From: Nocardiopsis quinghaiensis | Lineage (GTDB): Bacteria > Actinomycetota > Actinomycetes > Streptosporangiales > Streptosporangiaceae | DNA length: 64,000 bases | Direction of reading: 5' to 3' | Assembly: GCF_008638365.1 (NCBI RefSeq) | Contig: NZ_VWVU01000005.1 | Span: 1 to 64,000 of the forward strand | Part shown: positions 29,683 to 38,189 of the stretch, in pieces | Numbering within the stretch: the first letter of the stretch is position 1 | How the letters are laid out: each line of letters begins with the position of its first letter | The notes under the pieces: generated by a model | Databases searched by the model: none | The model's input: the letters and a program-made list of their open reading frames with translations, nothing else | Told to the model about the DNA's origin: nothing | Made by a program: the position numbers and the translations under genes

Positions 29683-29982
29683 ATGTCCGAAGAGCAGAAC
29701 AGGCCACTGGTCCTGCACGTGTGGGGCGACGAGCTCGTCATCCGGCGCCGCTACGAGACCGCGAGCATCGTCAACGACATCCTGATCGCCCTGTGGTTCA
29801 TCGCCGGCAGCATCATGTTCTTCTCCGAGGCCTGGACCACGGCGGGCACGTGGTGCTTCCTCCTCGGCAGCGTCGAACTGCTGATCCGCCCGGTGATCCG
29901 GCTGTTCAGGCAGTTCCACATCCGGAGCGTCCGCGCCTCCGGCCGGGGCCCGGCCAGGGGGGAGTCCTCCCAGGACTTCTGA
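29683..29982 (+). CDS. YrhK-domain small membrane protein
   Basis: ATG 29683, preceded by GGGAGGG, gives a 99-residue protein. Residues 15-85 match the YrhK pattern, with RRRYETASIVNDILIALWFI and a second hydrophobic hairpin segment containing TTAGTWCFLLGSVELLIRPV. The function of the family is unknown. It is divergent from the Rpn gene and converges with fadB, ending at the second copy of the 42-bp repeat. Confidence 0.75.
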   Translation: MSEEQNRPLVLHVWGDELVIRRRYETASIVNDILIALWFIAGSIMFFSEAWTTAGTWCFLLGSVELLIRPVIRLFRQFHIRSVRASGRGPARGESSQDF

Positions 29983-29992
29983 CACGAAACGG

Positions 29993-30034
29993 CGGGCCCG
30001 GCGTCCGCGTGGACGCCGGGCCCGCCGTGGGCTC
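29993..30034. repeat. 42-bp direct repeat, copy 2, with 13-bp terminator stem
   Basis: This second copy is identical to 28601-28642. It lies in the 59-nt gap between the convergent YrhK and fadB genes and contains the same 13-bp perfect stem. The two copies bound a 1.35-kb segment. Confidence 0.9.
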
Positions 30035-30041
30035 GGGAAGG

Positions 30042-32183
30042 CTAGAACGCCTTCGGGTCGCCCTCGTGGAACGGTTTGCCGTTCACGGCCTCGGACACGC
30101 CGACCTTGTCCAGGTACGGAGTGATGCCGCCGGTGTGGAACGGCCAGCCCGCACCGCTGATCAGGCACAGGTCGATGTCGGCGGCCTCGGCCACCACACC
30201 CTCGTCCAGCATGATCCGGATCTCCCGGGCCAGCGCGCGCAGCGCCCGGTCCAGGATCTCGCTCTCCTCGGACGGGTTGTCGCCGCCGCTGAGGATCTTC
30301 TTCACCTCGGGGTCGATCGTGAGGTCCGGGGCGAAGATCTCCGTCTTGCCCGCCTTCACGATCTCGGCCAGTTCGTCGGAGACCGCGAAGCGCTCGGGGA
30401 ACGCCTCGTGCAGGGTCTCGGCGACGTGCAGCCCGACCGCAGGCCCCACCAGCTGCAGCAGCATCAGCGGCGACATCGGCAGGCCCAGGGGTGCCACCGC
30501 GCGGTCGGCCACCTCGGGCTCGGTGCCCTCGCCGACCGCGCCCAGGACCTCGCCCATGAACAGGGTGAGCAGGCGGTTGACCACGAACGCCGGGGCGTCC
30601 TTGCACAGCACCGCGGTCTTCTTCAGCTTCTTGGAGGTGGCGAAGGCCGTGGCCAGGGTCGCGTCGTCGGTCCTCTCACCGCGGACGATCTCCAGCAGTG
30701 GCAGGACCGCGACCGGGTTGAAGAAGTGGAAGCCCACGACCCGCTCGGGGTGCTTCAGCTCGGAGGCCATCTCGGTGATCGAGAGGGAGGAGGTGTTGGT
30801 GGCCAGGACCGCCTCGGGGGAGACCACGGCCTCCACCTCGGCGAACACCTGCTTCTTGACCTCCATCTTCTCGAACACGGCCTCGATGACGAAGTCGGCG
30901 TCGGAGAAGGCGTCCTTGGTCAGCGAACCGCTCACCAGGGACTTGAGGTGGTTGGCCTTGTCACCGTTGATCCGGCCCCTGCCCAGGAGCTTGTCGACCT
31001 CGCCGTGCACGTAGGCCACGCCCTTGTCCAGGCGCTCCTGGTCCAGGTCGGTCAGGACGACCGGCACGTCCAGGCGCCGGGCGAACAGCAGTGCCAGCTG
31101 ACCGGCCATCAGACCGGCGCCGACGACGCCGACCTTGGTGACCTTGCGGGCCAGTGACTTGTCCGGGGCGCCGGCCGGGCGCTTGGCGCGCTTCTGCACC
31201 AGGTCGAACGCGTACAGGCCCGCCTTGAGCTCGTCGCTCATGATCAGGTCGGCCAGTGCGTCGTCCTCGGCGGCGAAGCCCTCGTCACGCGTGCGGTTCC
31301 TCGCCTCGGCGACCAGCTCGACCGCGCGGACCGGAGCGGGGGCGGCGCCGTGCAGCTTGCCCTCGACGGTGAAGCGGGCCATGTTGACCGCGTTGTCCCA
31401 GGCCTCGCCCTTGTCGACCTCGGGGCGCTCGACCACGACGTCGCCCCTGAGGACCTGGGCGGCCCAGCGCAGCGACTCCTCCACGAAGTCGGCGGGCTCG
31501 AACATCGCGTCGGCGATGCCCATCTCGAAGGCCTGCTGGCCCTTGAGCGTCTTGTTCTGGGCGAGCGGGTTGTCGACGATGACCTTGAGGGCCTTCTCGG
31601 CGCCGATCAGGTTCGGCAGCAGGTAGGTGCCGCCCCAGCCGGGGACCAGGCCCAGGAAGGCCTCGGGCAGCGCGACCGCGGGCACGCCCGAGGAGATGGT
31701 GCGGTAGGTGCAGTGCAGCGCCACCTCCACGCCGCCGCCCATGGCCGCTCCGTTGACCAGCGCGAAGGTCGGCACCTCCAGCTCGCCGAGCTTGCGGAAC
31801 ACGTCGTGGCCCAGCTTGCCGATGGCGTGCGCCTGCTCGCGGTTCTGGATCGCGGGGACACCGGTCAGGTCCGCGCCCACGGCGAAGATGAACGGCTTGC
31901 CGGTGACGGCCACGGCCACGATGTCGGTGCGCGCCCTGGCGGCCTCGATCGCCGCGTCCAGGCTCAGCAGTCCGCTGGGGCCGAAGGTGTTGGGCTTGGT
32001 GTGGTCGTGCCCGTTGTCCAGCGTGATCAGGACCGCGGTGCCCGCGCCGTAGGGGAGCTCGATGTCACGGGAGAGCGCTTTGGTGACGACCTCGTCGCTG
32101 AAGAGCTCTGAAAGAGAACTGTGACGCAAAGCGTCTCCGTTGAGGGTGGTGGCGGGTGACGGGCGGGATTGCTCGATCGGCAT
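30042..32183 (-). CDS. fadB: Fatty-acid oxidation multifunctional protein (enoyl-CoA hydratase/3-hydroxyacyl-CoA dehydrogenase)
   Basis: The 713-residue protein fuses a crotonase domain (about residues 30-260, with NGAAMGGGVEVALHCTYRTI for CoA binding) to a 3-hydroxyacyl-CoA dehydrogenase (NAD-binding VGVVGAGLMAGQ near 350 and HFFNPVAVLPLLEIVRGERT further on). It hydrates enoyl-CoA and oxidises the hydroxy product in beta-oxidation. ATG 32183 follows the thiolase stop by two bases, so the pair is one operon, as in FadA-FadB complexes of actinomycetes. Confidence 0.95.
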   Translation of the reverse strand: MPIEQSRPSPATTLNGDALRHSSLSELFSDEVVTKALSRDIELPYGAGTAVLITLDNGHDHTKPNTFGPSGLLSLDAAIEAARARTDIVAVAVTGKPFIFAVGADLTGVPAIQNREQAHAIGKLGHDVFRKLGELEVPTFALVNGAAMGGGVEVALHCTYRTISSGVPAVALPEAFLGLVPGWGGTYLLPNLIGAEKALKVIVDNPLAQNKTLKGQQAFEMGIADAMFEPADFVEESLRWAAQVLRGDVVVERPEVDKGEAWDNAVNMARFTVEGKLHGAAPAPVRAVELVAEARNRTRDEGFAAEDDALADLIMSDELKAGLYAFDLVQKRAKRPAGAPDKSLARKVTKVGVVGAGLMAGQLALLFARRLDVPVVLTDLDQERLDKGVAYVHGEVDKLLGRGRINGDKANHLKSLVSGSLTKDAFSDADFVIEAVFEKMEVKKQVFAEVEAVVSPEAVLATNTSSLSITEMASELKHPERVVGFHFFNPVAVLPLLEIVRGERTDDATLATAFATSKKLKKTAVLCKDAPAFVVNRLLTLFMGEVLGAVGEGTEPEVADRAVAPLGLPMSPLMLLQLVGPAVGLHVAETLHEAFPERFAVSDELAEIVKAGKTEIFAPDLTIDPEVKKILSGGDNPSEESEILDRALRALAREIRIMLDEGVVAEAADIDLCLISGAGWPFHTGGITPYLDKVGVSEAVNGKPFHEGDPKAF

Positions 32184-32185
32184 GC

Positions 32186-33385
32186 TCACTTGCCCCCCTC
32201 GTAGTTGGTGTTCTCCCACAGGACGGTTCCGCCCATGCCCATGCCGACGCACATGGTGGTCAGGCCGTAGCGGACGTCGGGGCGCTCGGCGAAGTGGCGC
32301 GCGAGCTGCATCATCAGGCGCACGCCCGAGGAGGCCAGCGGGTGGCCCAGGGCGATGGCGCCGCCCCACGGGTTGACGCGGGTGTCGTCGTCGGCGAGAC
32401 CGAAGTGCTCCAGGAAGGCCAGCACCTGCACGGCGAAGGCCTCGTTGATCTCGATGAGGCCGATCTCGTCCATCGAGATGCCCTGGCGGGCGAACAGCTT
32501 CTCGGTGGCCGGGACCGGGCCCACACCCATGACCTCGGGGTCCACGCCGGCGAAGGAGAAGTCCACCAGGCGCATCCTGGCGTCCAGCCCCAGCTCCTCG
32601 GCCACGTCCTCGGCGGCCAGGATGGCGCCGGTGGCGCCGTCGTTGAGACCGGCGGCGTTGCCGGGCGTCACGTTGCCGTGCGCGCGGAACGGTGTCTTCA
32701 GGCTGGCCAGCGACTCCATTGTGGTGCCGGGCCGCGGCGGCTCGTCCTGGGTGGCCAGGCCGTAGCCCTGCTCCAGGGAGCGGACCAGGACCTCGACCAG
32801 GTCCTCCTGGATCTTGCCGTCGGCGTAGGCCTTGGCGACCTTCTCCTGGCTGCGCACCGCGTAGGCGTCGGCGCGCTCCTTGGTGATGGTCGGGAAGCGG
32901 TCGTGCAGGTTCTCGGCGGTGTTGCCCATGACCAGCGCGGACGTGTCCACGAGCTTCTCGGAGAGGAAGCGCGGGTTGGGGTCGACGCCCTCGCCCATGG
33001 GGTGGCGGCCCATGTGCTCGACACCGCCCGCGATGACCACGTCGTAGGCACCGAAGGAGATGCCCGCGCCCGAGGTGGTGACGGCCGTGAGCGCGCCGGC
33101 GCACATACGGTCGATGGCGTAGCCGGGGACGCTGGTCGGCAATCCGGCGAGGATCGCGGCGCTGCGCCCGATCGTCAGGCCCTGGTCGCCGATCTGGGTG
33201 GTGGCGGCGATGGCGACCTCGTCGACGCGCTCGGCGGGCAGGCCCGGGTTGCGGCGCATCAGTTCGCGGATCACGCGTACGACGAGGTCGTCGGCGCGTG
33301 TCTCGGCGTAGAGGCCCTTGCCTGACTTGCCGAACGGGGTACGGACCCCGTCGACAAACACGACATCGCGGGCAGTTCGCGGCAC
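32186..33385 (-). CDS. fadA: Acetyl-CoA acyltransferase (3-ketoacyl-CoA thiolase)
   Basis: The 399-residue thiolase has catalytic Cys95 (DRMCAGALTAV), active-site His348 (GGAIALGHPLASSG) and second Cys379 (TTMCVGMGMGGT). It cleaves 3-ketoacyl-CoA to acetyl-CoA and a shortened acyl-CoA and is the partner of the downstream multifunctional protein. GTG 33385 follows AAGGAGGGG with good spacing; the open frame upstream lacks thiolase similarity. A TetR-type palindrome lies about 50 nt upstream and may link the operon to fatty-acid supply. Confidence 0.95.
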   Translation of the reverse strand: MPRTARDVVFVDGVRTPFGKSGKGLYAETRADDLVVRVIRELMRRNPGLPAERVDEVAIAATTQIGDQGLTIGRSAAILAGLPTSVPGYAIDRMCAGALTAVTTSGAGISFGAYDVVIAGGVEHMGRHPMGEGVDPNPRFLSEKLVDTSALVMGNTAENLHDRFPTITKERADAYAVRSQEKVAKAYADGKIQEDLVEVLVRSLEQGYGLATQDEPPRPGTTMESLASLKTPFRAHGNVTPGNAAGLNDGATGAILAAEDVAEELGLDARMRLVDFSFAGVDPEVMGVGPVPATEKLFARQGISMDEIGLIEINEAFAVQVLAFLEHFGLADDDTRVNPWGGAIALGHPLASSGVRLMMQLARHFAERPDVRYGLTTMCVGMGMGGTVLWENTNYEGGK

Positions 33386-33431
33386 GATGACCCCTCCTTC
33401 TCCAGTGGGTGAGTGGACTGTCGTGTCAATG

Positions 33432-33445
33432 CTACTCGTCAGTAA
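33432..33445. promoter_or_regulatory. Candidate TetR-type operator of the fadA-fadB operon
   Basis: On the minus strand TTACTGACGAGTAG contains the inverted half-sites TACT and AGTA around four bases. It overlaps a TAGCAT -10-like hexamer upstream of fadA. TACT-n4-AGTA-type sites precede beta-oxidation genes of several actinomycetes; assignment to a particular FadR-like regulator is not possible here. Confidence 0.4.
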
Positions 33446-33551
33446 CAACTTGTGCGAGCAGGACGGCCGGGAACTTGGGCCGGGACGGGGTCGGAGCCGG
33501 TCCACGGCCCTCGATGGACCCCGTGCCCGGCGACGTCTCCTGACACACCTC

Positions 33552-33579
33552 GGGGCCGGGGGTTCGCACCCCCGGCCCC
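33552..33579 (-). terminator. Terminator hairpin of the TPR gene
   Basis: Twelve-base perfect arms (33552-33563 and 33568-33579) with loop TCGC lie just beyond the minus-strand stop of the TPR gene at 33602. Confidence 0.75.
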
Positions 33580-33601
33580 GCGCGTCGGTTCCGGCCACGT
33601 C

Positions 33602-34657
33602 CTACAGCAGCGCCTTGGCCTCGCGGTGGCGGCCGGCGGCGTTGTAGGCACCGGCCAGGTCACGGCGCAGCCGCAGGGTCAGCCGCCGGACATCCGGGTC
33701 GCCGGAGGAGTTCAGCGCCACGCGGTAGGCGTCGCGCAGCACCTCCACCGCCTCGTCGGGACGGCCCGCCTGGGTGTAGGCGCGACCCAGCCGGTGGTGC
33801 ACCGTCAGGGTGTCCAGGTGGCCCTTGCCCATCCGGCGGCGCCGCCCGGCCAGTACCATCCGCAGCTGTGCGATCGCGTCGTCGTAGCGCCCCGACATGC
33901 TCTGCGCGGCGCTCAGGCCCAGCCGCAGCTCCTCGCGGCGCTCGGTCGCGGTCACGTCCTCGATGGCCCGCTCGTAGTGCGCCACGGCCGCGTCCAGGCG
34001 TCCGCTGCGCCGGTAGCAGACCGCCAGGCGCATGCGCGCCTCCACCGTGTCCTCGTCGGCCGGGCCGAACTGGCGCTCGCGCTCGCGCAGCAGCATCTCC
34101 CACTGCCCGGAGGCGTCCGCCGGCCGGCCGGCGTCCTCGTAGGCCCACGCCAGGTTCTCGCGGATGATCTCGGTGCGCGGGTGCTCTTCGCCGAAGACCT
34201 CCACCGCCTCGGCCAGCGCCAGCTCGAACTGCTGCACGGCCGCCTGGCGGCGCCCCATCTGCGCGTACTTGGTCGCGAGGTTGTTGCGTGCGGTGATCGT
34301 GTCCGGGTGCTCGGTGCCCAGCCGCTCCACCAGGGCCCGCAGTGTCCGCTCCAGGGAGGTGGCCCGCATCCCGGCGGTGGGAACGGGTGCGGGGGGTGCG
34401 CTCTCCGCCTCGGCGACCCGTGTCCTCGTGGCCGACGTCTGCGCGGCGGGCGCCCCCTCCCGTTCCTCCGCCGGCAGGGACAGCGGTTCGGTGGGCGCGC
34501 CGCCCACCGGTGCCGGGCTCGGCACGGGCGCCGTGGCCGGTCGCTCCACGGACTGCTCCTCGCGCGTGGGCGCGGCGGTATCGGCCGAACGGGTCCTGGA
34601 CGAACCGATCAGCCCGGTCTCGCGCAGCAACGCACGCCAGAACGTCAGCACACTCAC
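33602..34657 (-). CDS. Tetratricopeptide-repeat protein
   Basis: The 351-residue product has a Pro/Ala/Glu-rich N-terminal third without predicted structure and then tandem TPR units from about residue 105. These include HPDTITARNNLATKYAQMGR, HPRTEIIRENLAWAYEDAGR and TLTVHHRLGRAYTQAGRPDE, the ATP/GTP-binding-like TPR type common in actinomycetes. It should mediate protein contacts; partners are unknown. GTG 34657 is chosen for its spacing to AGGGG, while GTG 34660 is an alternative. No signal peptide is seen. Confidence 0.8.
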   Translation of the reverse strand: MSVLTFWRALLRETGLIGSSRTRSADTAAPTREEQSVERPATAPVPSPAPVGGAPTEPLSLPAEEREGAPAAQTSATRTRVAEAESAPPAPVPTAGMRATSLERTLRALVERLGTEHPDTITARNNLATKYAQMGRRQAAVQQFELALAEAVEVFGEEHPRTEIIRENLAWAYEDAGRPADASGQWEMLLRERERQFGPADEDTVEARMRLAVCYRRSGRLDAAVAHYERAIEDVTATERREELRLGLSAAQSMSGRYDDAIAQLRMVLAGRRRRMGKGHLDTLTVHHRLGRAYTQAGRPDEAVEVLRDAYRVALNSSGDPDVRRLTLRLRRDLAGAYNAAGRHREAKALL

Positions 34658-34799
34658 CACTTTTCCCCTGCTCGCGCACCGCGGCTCATGGCCTGCGGTG
34701 TTATTCCCATCGGACAACGCCTCGGTACTCCCAAGGCACGTTTCTATAACTTAATCGGACAGGGGGCCATGGAACAGGCATCAACCCCCCTTGTGGGGC

Positions 34800-34815
34800 G
34801 GTGACTTCGGTCACC
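34800..34815 (-). terminator. UUCG-loop hairpin after the RNase D gene
   Basis: GGTGAC-TTCG-GTCACC (34800-34815) is a 6-bp stem with a stable tetraloop, 33 nt beyond the stop of the RNase D gene on the minus strand. Confidence 0.55.
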
Positions 34816-34848
34816 CTTGGGTTGACAAGGTGAGAGGAGGGTAAGAGG

Positions 34849-36111
34849 CTACGCTTTCGCAGCGTCGAGCAGTGCTGTGGCCAGGGGTTCCGCGGTCAGT
34901 CCGATCTGCCACTCGCGGGCCCCGCGCTCGCGCAGAAAGACCCCCACGGTGTCGGTGTCCACGGTCTGCGGCGGCGCCCACGCCAGTCGGCGCACCGTGT
35001 CCGGCAGCAACAGGTTCTCGGTCGGCATCACGACGTCCTCGGCGATCCCCGTGACCGTGGCCCGGACCGACTCCAGCCGGCTCGCCGCCTCCGGCGCCCG
35101 GTCCGCCCACCGGTTCACCGGCGGCGGCCCGTCGCCCGGTGCGTTGGGCCGGGGCAGTTCGGTCTGCGGCATGTCGCGGGCCCGGTTGACCGCCTTGATC
35201 CACGTGGTCAGGTAGCGCCGCGCCAGCTTGATCCCGAACTGCCGGATGTCGGCCAGCTCCGCCGTGGTGCGCGGCATGACCGTCGCCGCCTCCACGATCG
35301 CCGCGTCCGGCAGGACCCGCCCGGGCGAGATGTCCCGCTCCTGGGCGATACGGTCGCGTTCGTACCACAGCTCGCGTACGGCGGCCAGGGCGCGCTGGTT
35401 GCGCACGCGGTGGATGCCCGAGGTGCGCCGCCAGGGGTCGGGGCGCGGCTCCTTGGGCGGGGCGGCCAGGACCGAGGCGAACTCCTCGCGGGCCCACTCC
35501 AGTTTCCCGGCCTCCTCCAGCTCGGCCTCCAGGGCGTTGCGCAGCTCGACGAGGATCTCCACGTCCAGCGCCGCGTACCGCAGCCAGTCCTCCGGCAGCG
35601 GGCGCTGCGACCAGTCCACGGCCGAGTGCTCCTTGGCCAGCCGAACGTGCAGTATCCGCTCCACCATGAAGCCCAGTCCGACCCTCTGGTAGCCCAGCAG
35701 CCGCCCGGCCAGCTCGGTGTCGAACAACCGCCGGGGGCGCAGGTTGACCTCGGTCAGGCAGGGCAGGTCCTGGTGCGCGGCGTGCAGCACCACCTCGGCG
35801 TCGCCCACGGCATCGCCCAGCTTGCCCAGGTCCGGACAGGAGACGGGGTCGATCAGCGCCGAACCCGAGCCCTCGCGGCGCAGCTGTACCAGGTAGGCCC
35901 GCTGTCCGTACCGGTAGCCGGAGGCCCGTTCGGCGTCCACCGCCACGGGACCGGTCCCGGCGGAGAGCGCCGCGACCACACCGGCCAGCGCGTCGGCGTC
36001 GGAGGTGACCTCGGGCAGGCCCTCACGCGGTTCCCGGAGCAGGGGCGCCCTCTCGGCGTCGTCGTTGCCTGGTTCGCGGGGTTCTGTCTTGGAGTTCAAC
36101 GCGTTCGCCAC
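34849..36111 (-). CDS. rnd: Ribonuclease D-like 3'-5' exonuclease with HRDC domain
   Basis: The 420-residue product has the DEDD exonuclease domain: VAVDAERASGYRYGQRAYLV (Exo I, Asp-x-Glu), HAAHQDLPCL then FDTELAGRLLGYQRVGL (Exo II), and LRYAALDVEILVEL (Exo III). An HRDC domain follows (NQRALAAVRELWYERDRIAQ onward). It likely trims 3' ends of structured RNAs such as tRNA precursors. TACCGT (36123-36118) ends 6 nt before GTG 36111, so it may be leaderless. It lies 73 nt downstream of the DUF3000 gene, a common actinomycete neighbourhood. Confidence 0.9.
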   Translation of the reverse strand: MANALNSKTEPREPGNDDAERAPLLREPREGLPEVTSDADALAGVVAALSAGTGPVAVDAERASGYRYGQRAYLVQLRREGSGSALIDPVSCPDLGKLGDAVGDAEVVLHAAHQDLPCLTEVNLRPRRLFDTELAGRLLGYQRVGLGFMVERILHVRLAKEHSAVDWSQRPLPEDWLRYAALDVEILVELRNALEAELEEAGKLEWAREEFASVLAAPPKEPRPDPWRRTSGIHRVRNQRALAAVRELWYERDRIAQERDISPGRVLPDAAIVEAATVMPRTTAELADIRQFGIKLARRYLTTWIKAVNRARDMPQTELPRPNAPGDGPPPVNRWADRAPEAASRLESVRATVTGIAEDVVMPTENLLLPDTVRRLAWAPPQTVDTDTVGVFLRERGAREWQIGLTAEPLATALLDAAKA

Positions 36112-36184
36112 ACCACTACGGTATGCGCTGTCGCCACCGGACGCAGATTCGGGGCGTGCGGGTTCCCGCGCGGGGCGGATCCGC

Positions 36185-36781
36185 TCAGGGCCGGGAGCGC
36201 TGTCGGGCGATGTCGGTGACGTCCAGCGGAGGCAGTCCCGCGGCGGAGGCCAGCAACGCCGTCCACGCGCTGACGTGCCCCGACAGATCGTCGGACTCCG
36301 GCGTCCACGAGGCCCGCATCTCGACCTCGGTGGTGGCACCCTGGTCCGCCTTCGTGCCGAAGCCCTCGGTGGTGGCCCGGGTGACCGTGCCGCTCAGCGT
36401 GTGGTGGGTGGCGTCGTTGGCGGCCAGGGCGTCGGTCAGCCAGCTCCAGGCGACCGGTCCGAGCAGCGGATCGGTCGCGATCTCCGACTCCAGTTCGGAG
36501 TTGGCCTGGCAGACCACACGGAAGGGGCCCGGCCAGTCGCGGGTGTTCTCGGGGTCGTAGAGCACGATGAGTCGTCCCCAGGCGACCTCCTCGCCGTTCA
36601 CGGTCACCTCGGCCGAAACGGCGGCGGAGTGGGGGGCCAGCCGCTGGGGGGCGGGGATCTCCCGGACGGTGATCTCGGGGCGCAGGAGGGGTGAGCGCAG
36701 GGCCTCGACCGCTCGCCGGAACGTCTCGTGTTCGTTCTCGGCGTTACCGACATCGGGCATGGTGGAAACGTCAGCCTTCAT
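36185..36781 (-). CDS. DUF3000-family protein
   Basis: The 198-residue, mainly acidic and soluble product matches the actinobacterial DUF3000 family in layout: FRRAVEALRSPLLRPEITVR near the N-terminus, GRLIVLYDPENTRDWPGPFR in the middle and LSGHVSAWTALLASAAGLPP near the end. Function is unknown; the gene typically sits beside RNase D and hemE, as here. ATG 36781 gives the longest form, while ATG 36760 would remove seven residues; neither has a clear ribosome-binding site. It diverges from hemE. Confidence 0.8.
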   Translation of the reverse strand: MKADVSTMPDVGNAENEHETFRRAVEALRSPLLRPEITVREIPAPQRLAPHSAAVSAEVTVNGEEVAWGRLIVLYDPENTRDWPGPFRVVCQANSELESEIATDPLLGPVAWSWLTDALAANDATHHTLSGTVTRATTEGFGTKADQGATTEVEMRASWTPESDDLSGHVSAWTALLASAAGLPPLDVTDIARQRSRP

Positions 36782-37053
36782 TCTGTGGTGATCACGTCTC
36801 GGCGGGGGGGTGGTCTGGACATGCTCCGCCTCCCCGCCACGGGCAAGGGGGTGGGCACGAGGAGACCGTGGCACGAGTCACGGGCCGCGGGTCGGAGTTC
36901 GCCCGGCGTGTCGGTGTTTTGTGATGATCTTGGGACCGGCCCGCTCTCGGAGGGCGCCGGTTCGCGCCCGTTCTCCGCCGGAGACGGCCACCGGAGGGGC
37001 CGGGTTCGGCGATCCGGGTGAGAGCTCGGGGGAGGGCATGGCACGATCGAGGA

Positions 37054-38085
37054 GTGACGCTGCAAGAATCTCCATTCCTCCGCGCCTGCCGACGCCTTCC
37101 CGTGTCCCACACACCAGTGTGGTTCATGCGCCAGGCCGGGCGCTCCCTGCCCGAGTACCGACGGGTCCGCGCCGATGTGCCGATGCTCGAGGCGTGCGCG
37201 CGCCCCGACATGATCACCGAGATCACGATGCAGCCGGTGCGCCGCTACGACGTCGATGCCGCGATCTTCTTCAGCGACATCGTCGTCCCGCTCAAGGCCA
37301 TCGGCATCGACCTGGACATCAAGCCCGGGGTCGGCCCCGTGGTCGCCGACCCGATCCGGGACACGACCGGCATCAAGCGGCTGCGCGAACTCGAACCCGA
37401 CGACCTGCCCTACGTGACCGAGGCGGTGGGCCAGCTGGTCGGCGAGCTGGGTGACAAGCCCCTCGTCGGTTTCGCGGGCGCCCCGTTCACCCTGGCCTCC
37501 TACCTCATCGAGGGCGGACCGTCCAAGAACCACGAGCACACCAAGGCGCTCATGTACGGCGAGCCCGAGCTGTGGGACGAGCTGATGCGCCGCCTGGCCA
37601 CCATCACGCTGGGCTTCCTGCGCACCCAGATCGAGGCGGGTGCCAGCGCCGTGCAGCTCTTCGACTCCTGGGTGGGCGCCCTGAGCGCCGAGGACTACCG
37701 CGCCTCGGTGCTGCCCTACACCTCGTGGATCTTCGGCCAGCTCAGCGAGCACGAGGTGCCGCGCATCCACTTCGGAGTGGGCACCGGTGAGCTGCTCGGC
37801 CTGCTCAGCGAGGCCGGGGCCGACGTCGTGGGCGTGGACTGGCGGGTGCCGCTGGACAAGGCGGCCCAGCGCGTCCAGCCGGGCACCGCGCTCCAGGGCA
37901 ACCTGGACCCGGCGACGCTGTTCGCTCCGTGGGAGGTCGTCGCCGAGCGCACCCGCGACATCCTCTCCCGCGGCCGGGCCGCCGACGGACACGTCTTCAA
38001 CCTGGGCCACGGCGTGCTGCCCAGCACCGACCCGGACGTGCTCCAGCGGCTCACCGAGTTCGTGCACGAGGAGACCACCGCCTGA
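37054..38085 (+). CDS. hemE: Uroporphyrinogen decarboxylase
   Basis: The 343-residue enzyme removes four carboxyl groups from uroporphyrinogen III to give coproporphyrinogen III. Family blocks are clear: WFMRQAGRSLPEYR near residue 26, FFSDIVVPLKAIGID, GFAGAPFTLASYLIEGG and HFGVGTGELLG. GTG 37054 gives VTLQESPFLRAC, and CACGAT ends 6 nt before it. An ATG at 37038 is in a different frame. hemY and hemQ follow 1.3 kb further on the same strand, with a reversed DUF4349 gene between. Confidence 0.96.
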   Translation: MTLQESPFLRACRRLPVSHTPVWFMRQAGRSLPEYRRVRADVPMLEACARPDMITEITMQPVRRYDVDAAIFFSDIVVPLKAIGIDLDIKPGVGPVVADPIRDTTGIKRLRELEPDDLPYVTEAVGQLVGELGDKPLVGFAGAPFTLASYLIEGGPSKNHEHTKALMYGEPELWDELMRRLATITLGFLRTQIEAGASAVQLFDSWVGALSAEDYRASVLPYTSWIFGQLSEHEVPRIHFGVGTGELLGLLSEAGADVVGVDWRVPLDKAAQRVQPGTALQGNLDPATLFAPWEVVAERTRDILSRGRAADGHVFNLGHGVLPSTDPDVLQRLTEFVHEETTA

Positions 38086-38142
38086 GACGGAGCGGTCCCG
38101 CTCCGGGGCGTGCCGGAACCGGACCGACCACAGCGTGAGAAC

Positions 38143-38181
38143 CGGAGGCGCCCGGCCCCCGCCCGGGGCCGGGCGCCTCCG
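38143..38181. terminator. Bidirectional 17-bp terminator
   Basis: Seventeen-base perfect arms (38143-38159 and 38165-38181) with a 5-nt loop lie between the convergent hemE and DUF4349 genes, 9 nt from the stop of the latter. Confidence 0.85.
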
Positions 38182-38189
38182 TGCGTGGC

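Noticed and set aside
37038..37454. ATG-started frame just upstream of and overlapping hemE
   Set aside because: It runs in a different frame from hemE and loses protein-like composition at once; hemE motifs fix the true frame.
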